Shown: one piece after another, positions 5,377 to 12,390 of the stretch
Layout: each line of letters starts with the position of its first letter
How positions within the stretch are numbered: the stretch's first letter is position 1
Assembly: GCA_035623615.1 (NCBI GenBank)
Contig: DASPTB010000070.1
Coordinates: 1-23,337, forward strand
Length of the DNA: 23,337 nt
Source of the DNA: DASPTB01 sp035623615
GTDB taxonomy: Bacteria > Actinomycetota > UBA4738
Direction: 5' to 3'
Notes under the pieces: generated by a model
The model's input: the letters and a program-made list of their open reading frames with translations, nothing else
Told to the model about the DNA's origin: nothing
Database searches by the model: none
Position numbers and translations under genes: made by a program

Positions 5377-8052
5377 TCAGGTGACGTTCACGTGGACGAT
5401 CACGGGCGCGAGCCAGACGGGGTCGCTGCCCGGCGTCGTCGCCTGCGCGCGCAGCACGATGGTGCCTGAGCGCGCCGACCGGGAGGCCGCGATCTTCACC
5501 GAGGTCTGTTGCTGGGCGCCGGGCCCAACCGCGAGCGGCCCGTTGTTGGGGGTCACCGACAACCCGCTGCCGGATTCGACCGACACGGTCCAGGACACGG
5601 AGAGATTCGAGTCGACCACGCTCCGGATCCCGACCGCCAGCGGCTGCGACGCGCCCGCCGGCACCCTCAGCGTGCCGCTCGGCGCGGAGAAGGCAATGCC
5701 GGGAGCCTGACCCCCGACATAGGAGGGTGGCGTTCCCGCCGTTCCCCAGTCGGTGTCGGGTGAGCCGGAAAGTCCGAAGACAAAGGTCGAGCCCTCGGTC
5801 ACGTCGGAGAGGGGGATCCACGGCGTCGACACCGCGGCACCGTCGACGGTCAGGCTCGTGACGTACGGAGTGTCGTCGGCCGCGTCCGCGGCCTGGATCG
5901 TCGTCACCGCGCCGTCGGGAAGGTGCAGGTCGATCTCGGTGAAGAGAGGGCTCCCGACGGCGAGGCCCGCGACGCCGGGAATCTCCGGGTACAGGCCCAT
6001 CGCCGCCCAGACGTACCAGGAGGACATGGCGCCGAGGTCGTCGTTGCCGGGAATGCCGCTCGGACTGTCGGTGTAGAGCGTCGTGAGGATCCGGCGCACC
6101 ACGTCCTGGGTGTTCCACGGCGACCCCGCGAAGTCGAACTCCCACGGTGCCTCGAGGTCGATCTCGTTCGCGCCGGTGTACGACGGCGACGTCCATCCGC
6201 CGGTCAGTGAGGAGAAGAAGGTCTGCAGTCTCGCGCCCATCGCGTCGTTCCCGCCCATGGCGAGCGAGAGCGTGGCGAGATTGTGCGGCACCATCCACGC
6301 GTACTGGTAGGCGTCGCCCTCACGGTAGCCCGTCACGCTCGAGGGTTTGAACCCCGCGGCGAACGAACCGTCGGACATGCGCGGTTGGAGGAACCCGGAC
6401 GTGGGATTGAAGAGCCGCTGCCAGTTCTGGGCGCGGTGCATGAACAGGGACCAGGTGGACCACTCCCGAAGCGACGCGGCAAGGCGTGCCACGGCGAAGT
6501 CGTCGGTGGCGTACTCGAGCGTCGTCGCCGCCGAGCCCTTGAGGTCGGGGGAGGAGGTGGAGTACGCGACCCATCCGCGCTGGAGGTACGTTCCGAGCCC
6601 CGTCCGCTCGACGTAGCCGGCGGGTCCGGTGCCCGAGTGGCCGGCGTCGTACGCCATCCGTGAGAGCGCCGCGCCGGCCGGGAAGCCGCGTGCGCCGAAA
6701 GCGTACGCGCCGGCGATGATCGGGTCCGCCGAGTCGCCGTCCATGACGTCGGGCGTCATGCGCGCGATCGGCCACTTGGGCAGCCATCCGTTGCTCTGCG
6801 CGGCGTCGTTCAGCAACGACCGGACCATGTCGCTGACCCGCTGCGGGTACAACAGCGCCAGGAGGGGGATCTCGCTGCGGTAGACGTCCCAACCGGAGAT
6901 GTTCGAATACTGCGGATGACCGGGGACGACCGTGTGCACCCTGCCGTCCATGCCGACGTACTGCCCGTCCGCGTCGCTGAAGACGCTCGGGAACAGCAGC
7001 GAGTGGTACAGCGCGGTGTAGAAGACGTCGCGCTCGGCGTCGGTTCCTCCCGTGACCTGGATGCGATTGAGAGCGGCGTTCCACGCGTTCGTCGCGGCCG
7101 TCTGAATGGTGGAGAACGACCATCCGGGGATCCCAGCGTGCAGGTTTCCGAAGGCGTTTTTCGGCCCCACGAACGAGATCGCCACCTTGGCCTGGATCGT
7201 CGCCGGGCTCGCGTGGATCCCGAAGTTGAGGAAGGCGCCGGTGTGCTGGCCCGACGCCGCGCGACCACCGTGTGCGATTCGCGATCCGTTCCACACGCTC
7301 CAAGAGACGAACGGGTGGTCGAACTGCGCCGCGAAGTGCACCGTGTACGCGCCCAGATGTCCGCAGAAGCGGCCGCTGGTCGTCGAGCCGTACACCTCGT
7401 TGTTGCCGACGACCGTCACGGACGAGGCCGTGTTGCCGTTGGCGCTCCTGCCGGCGGAGATCACCATGTGGGCCCCGGCGCCCGCCGGATAGGTGAACGC
7501 GCCGATTCCCGCGCGCACCGTGGTCGTCAGCCGCACGCCGATCCGCCAGCGGGACAACGTCACGGCGTACGAGCCGGGAGCGGCCTGTTCACTCGTGTGG
7601 CCGAACGAGGAGTCGTAAGGCGACATCCCGTTGGCCGGCGAGGCGCCGAGCGTGGCGGTCGTCGGAAGGAAGGGGAAGTCGCCGAAGATCCGGCACCCCG
7701 CCCCGGACAAATGTGTGAGGCTGAATCCGGTGATGGTGGAGTCGCCGTACGCGTACCCTCCGGGCGTGTTGGAGGTGGTGTCGGGGCTCCACTGCAGCAT
7801 CCCGAAGGGAACGTCCGCTCCGGGGAAGGTGTTGCCGTTCGACGACGTCCCCGTGATCGGTGTGTGCGGCTCGACGCGGCGGTGACGAACGCTCACCAGC
7901 GGGTTGACGAACTTCGTCAGGTCGCGAAGCCCCGTCTGCGCGCTCGTTCCCGCGGCCGCCGGCGCGGTGCCGAGCGGCAGGACGAGCATCGCTGCCACGA
8001 CGGCCGTCGAACACCACAGCGCAGCCAGGCGTCGCGCGGCCAACGGCTCCAA
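5377..8052 (-). CDS. Secreted GH92-family alpha-mannosidase
   Basis: The 891-residue protein is a glycoside hydrolase family 92 enzyme; characterised members are calcium-dependent exo-alpha-mannosidases, often alpha-1,2. Residues 1-34 form a signal peptide. GH92 hallmarks in order are GNTFPGADVPFGMLQWSPDT (about 73-92), GYREGDAYQYAWMVPHN (575-591, with the Glu expected as general acid), EFDFAGSPWNTQ (638-649) and GNDDLGAMSSWYVWAAMGLYP (669-689, the acidic pair expected to act as base). Residues ~770-891 form an added beta-sandwich-like C-terminal domain. The start is TTG; TTG 8043, three codons downstream, has better spacing from the AGGGAG ribosome site, so 888 residues is equally likely. 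A consensus TATAAT lies upstream. Likely substrates are mannose-rich glycans outside the cell. No mannose transporter is visible nearby. Confidence 0.93.
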   Translation of the reverse strand: MEPLAARRLAALWCSTAVVAAMLVLPLGTAPAAAGTSAQTGLRDLTKFVNPLVSVRHRRVEPHTPITGTSSNGNTFPGADVPFGMLQWSPDTTSNTPGGYAYGDSTITGFSLTHLSGAGCRIFGDFPFLPTTATLGASPANGMSPYDSSFGHTSEQAAPGSYAVTLSRWRIGVRLTTTVRAGIGAFTYPAGAGAHMVISAGRSANGNTASSVTVVGNNEVYGSTTSGRFCGHLGAYTVHFAAQFDHPFVSWSVWNGSRIAHGGRAASGQHTGAFLNFGIHASPATIQAKVAISFVGPKNAFGNLHAGIPGWSFSTIQTAATNAWNAALNRIQVTGGTDAERDVFYTALYHSLLFPSVFSDADGQYVGMDGRVHTVVPGHPQYSNISGWDVYRSEIPLLALLYPQRVSDMVRSLLNDAAQSNGWLPKWPIARMTPDVMDGDSADPIIAGAYAFGARGFPAGAALSRMAYDAGHSGTGPAGYVERTGLGTYLQRGWVAYSTSSPDLKGSAATTLEYATDDFAVARLAASLREWSTWSLFMHRAQNWQRLFNPTSGFLQPRMSDGSFAAGFKPSSVTGYREGDAYQYAWMVPHNLATLSLAMGGNDAMGARLQTFFSSLTGGWTSPSYTGANEIDLEAPWEFDFAGSPWNTQDVVRRILTTLYTDSPSGIPGNDDLGAMSSWYVWAAMGLYPEIPGVAGLAVGSPLFTEIDLHLPDGAVTTIQAADAADDTPYVTSLTVDGAAVSTPWIPLSDVTEGSTFVFGLSGSPDTDWGTAGTPPSYVGGQAPGIAFSAPSGTLRVPAGASQPLAVGIRSVVDSNLSVSWTVSVESGSGLSVTPNNGPLAVGPGAQQQTSVKIAASRSARSGTIVLRAQATTPGSDPVWLAPVIVHVNVT

Positions 8053-8075
8053 CTCCCTCTCGTGCTCGGAATTGG

Positions 8076-8081
8076 ATTATA
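8076..8081 (-). promoter_or_regulatory. -10 element of the GH92 gene
   Basis: A perfect TATAAT in this strand lies 23 nt before TTG 8052 in an AT-rich island within very GC-rich DNA. It predicts a leader of about 16-25 nt and separate transcription from the upstream membrane gene. No good -35 match is seen at 16-18 nt. Confidence 0.55.
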
Positions 8082-8127
8082 TCGGTCGTCTCGGCCTGAG
8101 CTTGAGCCGGTGAGGCGGGCCCGTCGG

Positions 8128-10623
8128 TCAGATGTAGGCGTTCCGGCGCAACCAGCGCATCGCCAGCGAGCCCCAGAGCGGGGGCAGATAGAACGTGACG
8201 AGGCGGTAGGCGATGGCGGTGGACATCGCGATGCTGTTGGGAATGCCGAGTGCGACGAGGCCGGCGGTGTAGCCGGCCTCGGCGACGCCCATCCCCCCGG
8301 GGACCGGCATGAACCCCGCGAACAGGCTCACGAACGTGTTCACCAGGATGAGTCCCGCGAGCGGCGTGTGATAGCCGAACGATCCCAGGCAGACGCCGAG
8401 GATGATCGCCTGGAGCGTCTGCGAGGCAAGGTTGCCCGCGAAGATGAGCAGGAGCTTCGAGGGGGAGCGGAGCACTCGGAGCGCCGACGCGCTCGCGGCC
8501 AGCTGCGCACGCAGGCTGGCGCGCAGACGCGGAATCGCGTCGCGCATCGCGTGGCGGAACCTCGGCACGACGAGACCGATCAGCAGGCCGACCAGCAGCA
8601 ACGCGATCGTGAGTCCGATAAGGCCAATGCCGCCCGACGAGGAACCCGACGTCGTCGAGCTCGAGGACGAGCTCGACGACAGGCTGAGGTGCGCGAGCCC
8701 CGTGAGCGTGATCACGAGGATCAACGCGATCTGCACGACGAACCCGCAGACGCTGTCGATCGCGCCGATCGACACCGCGCCGCCGGGATCGACGCCGTTG
8801 CGTTCGAAGAATCGAACCTCGAGCGCGACCCGCGCCGCGGAGCTCGGCACCGCGAGTGCGATGAACTGGATCGAGTATTGGAGCATCAGAACGGGAACGA
8901 ACCGAACGGGGCGGATCGAGGCGCCGATGGTGCCGAACGCCTGGGCGACCTGGATCGTCGGCGACATGAGCAGGGCGCCCAGCAACCACCATGGGTCGGC
9001 CTTCTTCAGATCGTCGATCAGCGTCTGCACGCCGATGTTGGCGATCGCGGCGATGACCGAGTACGCGACGATGCCGAGGAGCACCACCAGCGCAATCGAT
9101 CCCCACGACACGCGGCGAAGCTTCTCGAGCGCCGGAGGCTCCGTCCCCACGGCCTCGGACGCGAGCTTGCGGAGGTGATCGAGCGACCAGTCCTGGTCGC
9201 GGACGGCATGCCGGGTGGCACGATCGAGCACGGCCGGCTGCAGGTACGGAAGGACCTCGCCCAGGCCGTCTGTGCCGAGGGCGTCGACGGCGGCCGATAC
9301 CGCTCGTTCCTCACCCGCCGACAAGGCGGTCGTCACGAGCAGTTGCACGCGGTCCACCATGCGGTCCGCCCTCGATGAGGGGACGGTGGCCTCGGCGAAG
9401 TCGGCGATCGCCGGAGAGCCGTCGTCGCGGACCACGACGCGATAGCCGTCGAGCTGCCCGTGCGCGATGTCCAGGTCGTGGAGCGCACCGACCGCGCTCC
9501 ACGCCGCGCGCAGATAGTCGTCGGCGACGGGCCCGGCATCTGCCAGCGGACGACCGGTCCGCTCGGCAACGAGGAGGGCGTCGTTCTCCTCCGCCTCACC
9601 GGCCGCCACGATCGGAAGCACCGGGACGCCGCCCCGCTGCGCGAAGAGCGTGACGAAGGCCTCGTGCTCCACCTGCTGGAGCCTCCCGGCGCTCATGTGC
9701 GGTGTCTGGCCGCGGCGCAACAGGGCCGTCCATGTCGAGGCGAGCAGCTGTCCGTCCCAGGCGTCCCGGCCGTAGATCTTCACGACGAGCGGGACTCCAT
9801 CGGGCGTCGTGGCCGTGACGAGGGCCACGCCTCCGGGCTGCAGCGGGGCGTGTTGCAGGCCGGTCGCGGCGACACCGAGATCCTCGAGCGCGTCCGCGAC
9901 CTGCTGGAGGGTCAGGCGGCCTCCGGGCGATCCGAAGAGCAGATGCACGATCGCCGCCGAGCCGGTGCCGATCAGGAAGCCGGCGAGCATCCCGATCGGA
10001 AGCGTCGTCCCGAGCGCGATGCCCGCCACCGCTCCGAACCCGATGACCCATCGACCCACGTGGCGAAGGGGTCGCGTCATGTGCGGCGAGGCGGTGACGA
10101 CGACGGCGAGCGACATCGCGAGACGAACCGCCAGGTAGACGGGGGGAGGTCCGGAGGAGCCGATCGACTTCAGGCTGAGCGTCCAATCCGTGCCCGAGGC
10201 TCGGCCGGCCACCACCGCGAATCCAAGGGCCAGAGCAGCCGCGAGCAGCTCCTCGAAGAACAGCCGCCGCCGCCCACGAGTGAAGATCGCCAACCCCAAC
10301 AGGACCAGCGACCAGCCGAGCAGCAGGTCGTAGCAGATCTCCCAGAACCACCCGATGAGTCCGGGGAGCGACTGGACGAAGTCGGTGATCGCCGTGTCCA
10401 GCTTCGTTGGCCCGGGTGCCGGAAACGCGAGGAGCAAGACGCCGGTGATGGACAGCGCCAGCAGGATGATGTCCGTGGGCCGTCGCGCCCGCGGAGCGCT
10501 GGCGGCCGAAGAAAAGATACGGACCGTGCGGAACCCGGAGCGAGGCCCAGTCGTGGCCGGGTGTTCCACATCCACCCGGTCCGGTGTCGGCGATTCCCCA
10601 GTCGCGGTGGCCGGCGGCTTCAT
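8128..10623 (-). CDS. Membrane fusion: integral-membrane region, pseudokinase and MprF-type flippase-like domain
   Basis: The 831-residue protein has three parts. Residues ~50-230 hold about six transmembrane segments, resembling a PAP2-type membrane region without its catalytic motifs. Residues ~240-480 look like a protein-kinase fold: VVKIYG with Lys 282 and IADFAEA (DFG-like Asp 408). The catalytic loop is IAHGQLDGYRVVV, where the expected Asp is Gln 390 and the Asn is Arg, so it is predicted to be a pseudokinase. Residues ~505-831 match the lysylphosphatidylglycerol synthase/UPF0104 membrane domain, with PVPGGMGVAEAGYTAGL near 773. The aminoacyl-transferase domain of full MprF is absent. 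A Ser/Thr/Gly run (648-665) sits in a loop. The role is probably lipid or glycolipid flipping controlled by the kinase-like part (inference). Upstream are TACGGT at 10674-10679 and a 7-codon upstream frame overlapping the ATG. Confidence 0.82.
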   Translation of the reverse strand: MKPPATATGESPTPDRVDVEHPATTGPRSGFRTVRIFSSAASAPRARRPTDIILLALSITGVLLLAFPAPGPTKLDTAITDFVQSLPGLIGWFWEICYDLLLGWSLVLLGLAIFTRGRRRLFFEELLAAALALGFAVVAGRASGTDWTLSLKSIGSSGPPPVYLAVRLAMSLAVVVTASPHMTRPLRHVGRWVIGFGAVAGIALGTTLPIGMLAGFLIGTGSAAIVHLLFGSPGGRLTLQQVADALEDLGVAATGLQHAPLQPGGVALVTATTPDGVPLVVKIYGRDAWDGQLLASTWTALLRRGQTPHMSAGRLQQVEHEAFVTLFAQRGGVPVLPIVAAGEAEENDALLVAERTGRPLADAGPVADDYLRAAWSAVGALHDLDIAHGQLDGYRVVVRDDGSPAIADFAEATVPSSRADRMVDRVQLLVTTALSAGEERAVSAAVDALGTDGLGEVLPYLQPAVLDRATRHAVRDQDWSLDHLRKLASEAVGTEPPALEKLRRVSWGSIALVVLLGIVAYSVIAAIANIGVQTLIDDLKKADPWWLLGALLMSPTIQVAQAFGTIGASIRPVRFVPVLMLQYSIQFIALAVPSSAARVALEVRFFERNGVDPGGAVSIGAIDSVCGFVVQIALILVITLTGLAHLSLSSSSSSSSTTSGSSSGGIGLIGLTIALLLVGLLIGLVVPRFRHAMRDAIPRLRASLRAQLAASASALRVLRSPSKLLLIFAGNLASQTLQAIILGVCLGSFGYHTPLAGLILVNTFVSLFAGFMPVPGGMGVAEAGYTAGLVALGIPNSIAMSTAIAYRLVTFYLPPLWGSLAMRWLRRNAYI

Positions 10624-10643
10624 CCCTCTTCGACGTCCACCAC
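10620..10643 (-). other. Possible 7-codon upstream ORF coupled to the membrane fusion gene
   Basis: On the minus strand a frame GTG GTG GAC GTC GAA GAG GGA TGA follows GGAGGAGGG by 2 nt (5 nt to the second GTG). Its TGA overlaps the ATG of the membrane fusion as ATGA. The membrane gene itself has only AAGAGGG directly abutting its ATG, too close for normal initiation, so translation could depend on coupling. It is short enough to be chance. Confidence 0.3.
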
Positions 10644-10673
10644 GGCCCTCCTCCGTGGATGACGATTGGAGGC

Positions 10674-10679
10674 ACCGTA
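10674..10679 (-). promoter_or_regulatory. Possible -10 element of the membrane fusion gene
   Basis: TACGGT (TANNNT type) on the minus strand lies in the 93-bp gap after the DUF2252 gene and would give a leader of about 44 nt containing the GGAGGAGGG site. No clear -35 is present. Confidence 0.3.
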
Positions 10680-10716
10680 GCCTTTTGCGGGCGCGAGTTC
10701 CACGACCCGCCGCGTC

Positions 10717-12192
10717 TCAGACCTCGACCGTCGCCTCGATCCGGCCCTTCTTCACGGCCGCGGCCAGGGCCGCGTGATCGCGTTCGTTCTGGTCGGCGTA
10801 GCCTTCCGAGAACTCGGCGATTGCGCGGTCGAACGCGTCGCTCTTTCCGAGGTACGCCGCGATCGCGATCCGATCGCCCGAACGCGCGTGCGCCCGGGCG
10901 AGTGTCCAGCCGCACATCCCTCCGTAGACGCTCATCACCTGCGGCACCATCGCCTCGGGCGCCCACGAGCCCTTCCAGTCGCGGAGCTGGCGGACGTAGA
11001 AGTCGCGCGACACGCCGTCGAGGCCGGTGAACCGCTCCCACCCGAGAAAGATGTCGCTCGCGGCCTGCATGAGCCGCTGGCCCTCGACGACGCGCTGGCC
11101 GTGCTGGGCGTACCGGCTCTTGCCCACGTACGCCTCGAGGACCGACGCCTCGGCCTCCTTGGCCTGGAGGAACAACGGGTCTTGGTCGTCGCGGCCCAGC
11201 ATCAGGATGATCCACGCCCGCGTTCCGACGCTGCCCACGCCCACGACCTTGCGGGCCAGGTGGCTGAAGCGGAACCCCTCCAGAAGGTGCCGCCGGTCTC
11301 CCAGGAGGGTCCTGCGGTACGCGCGGATCAGCCGGTGCACGGTTTCCTGGAACGCACTCGCCTGGTCGGCGGGCCACAGCTCCTCGATGGGGACGATGAG
11401 CGGGGGATCGCTCACGATACGGCGCTCGCCGTCGACGACGTGCGTCAGCTTCTCGAACGCCTGCATGCTGTCCCTGGTTCTGGCCTTGTCGACGATCTTC
11501 TCCGCTTCCCGCAGGTTCTTCTTGTCGAGCATCTCCCGAATCCGCGGAAGCCCTTGCTGGACGCGCAGATGGGCGTACCAGACGTCGAGGTCGCCCATCG
11601 CCGCGAACTGCGTCATGGCCGTTCGGTAGTTCTGCACGGCGTCGCGGACGATCTGGTTGCGTTCCTTCGCCGCGAACCCGTTGTTGCGCCCGGCGATGGC
11701 GAGGCTGGCGGCGAGCCGCTTGACGTCCCACTCCCAGGGGCCCGGCAAGGTCTCGTCGAAGTCGTTGATGTCGAACAGCAGCTCGCGCTCGGGCGACCCG
11801 AACACACCGAAGTTGGATACGTGCGCGTCGCCGCACGCCTGCACGATCAGCCCCGAGCGAGGCGTGTCCGAGAGGTCGGACGCCATGATGGTCGCGGCGC
11901 CTCGGTAGAAGGCGAATGGCGAGGCGAGCATCCGCCCGTAGCGAATGGGCACCAGGTCCGGCACGCGGGTCGTTGCCTGGGCCTCGAGCAGCGAGACCGG
12001 GTCCGGACGGACGGCCGGAGCGGTCCATCCGGCGTGCGCCTCGCGCGGCACTTCCTTGCGGGCTGCCTTCCCCCGCGCCGCCCGCTCCTTGGGGGTCAGG
12101 TGGGGGACCCTGTCAGGCTCCCGGGTCGTCGTCTGTCCGGCCCGCTCCGAGACCGTGGGGGCCGTCGCTTCGGGTTCCGTTTCCGTGCTCAC
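10717..12192 (-). CDS. DUF2252 family protein (kinase-like fold)
   Basis: The 491-residue protein belongs to the DUF2252 family of unknown function. Diagnostic motifs are PIRYGRMLASPFAFYRGAA (about 82-100), GDAHVSNFG (121-129) and LLFDINDFDETLPGPWEWD (139-157). The GDxHxxNFG and FDxNDFDE pair resembles the catalytic loop and metal-binding Asp of aminoglycoside-phosphotransferase-like kinases, so a small-molecule kinase activity is possible but unproven. The reading frame stays open far upstream, to 14280, antisense to the GGDEF-EAL gene, but that part is a shadow. GTG 12192 is chosen because GGAGGAGAGGAGG sits just before it and because 491 residues is a normal family length. A TATCCT -10-like element at 12219-12224 fits. 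It heads the minus-strand group that continues with the pseudokinase/membrane fusion. Confidence 0.87.
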   Translation of the reverse strand: MSTETEPEATAPTVSERAGQTTTREPDRVPHLTPKERAARGKAARKEVPREAHAGWTAPAVRPDPVSLLEAQATTRVPDLVPIRYGRMLASPFAFYRGAATIMASDLSDTPRSGLIVQACGDAHVSNFGVFGSPERELLFDINDFDETLPGPWEWDVKRLAASLAIAGRNNGFAAKERNQIVRDAVQNYRTAMTQFAAMGDLDVWYAHLRVQQGLPRIREMLDKKNLREAEKIVDKARTRDSMQAFEKLTHVVDGERRIVSDPPLIVPIEELWPADQASAFQETVHRLIRAYRRTLLGDRRHLLEGFRFSHLARKVVGVGSVGTRAWIILMLGRDDQDPLFLQAKEAEASVLEAYVGKSRYAQHGQRVVEGQRLMQAASDIFLGWERFTGLDGVSRDFYVRQLRDWKGSWAPEAMVPQVMSVYGGMCGWTLARAHARSGDRIAIAAYLGKSDAFDRAIAEFSEGYADQNERDHAALAAAVKKGRIEATVEV

Positions 12193-12218
12193 GGCGCCTC
12201 CTCTCCTCCAGTGGGCCC

Positions 12219-12224
12219 AGGATA
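12219..12224 (-). promoter_or_regulatory. Possible -10 element of the DUF2252 gene
   Basis: TATCCT (TANNNT) on the minus strand lies 26 nt before GTG 12192, giving room for the GGAGGAGAGGAGG ribosome site in a leader of about 20 nt. The -35 region is not recognisable. Confidence 0.4.
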
Positions 12225-12390
12225 GGAACAGGAACCGGCCGGGGGCATCCCGCGATTGGGGTGAATTCGGCTCCCGGCATGGCCGGGCTGGCCTGCGCCC
12301 TCGGGCCACAAGGGTGGAATGTCGTAGACCGGTCGCCCTACAGCGTGCTACCGATTTGGGGGAAGGCCCTTCGGTGCCGATATCACTCCG

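Noticed and set aside
6916..9378. 820-codon plus-strand open frame
   Set aside because: It lies antisense to the GH92 and membrane fusion genes, whose families are clear. The product is charged and low complexity, as expected from high-GC third positions.
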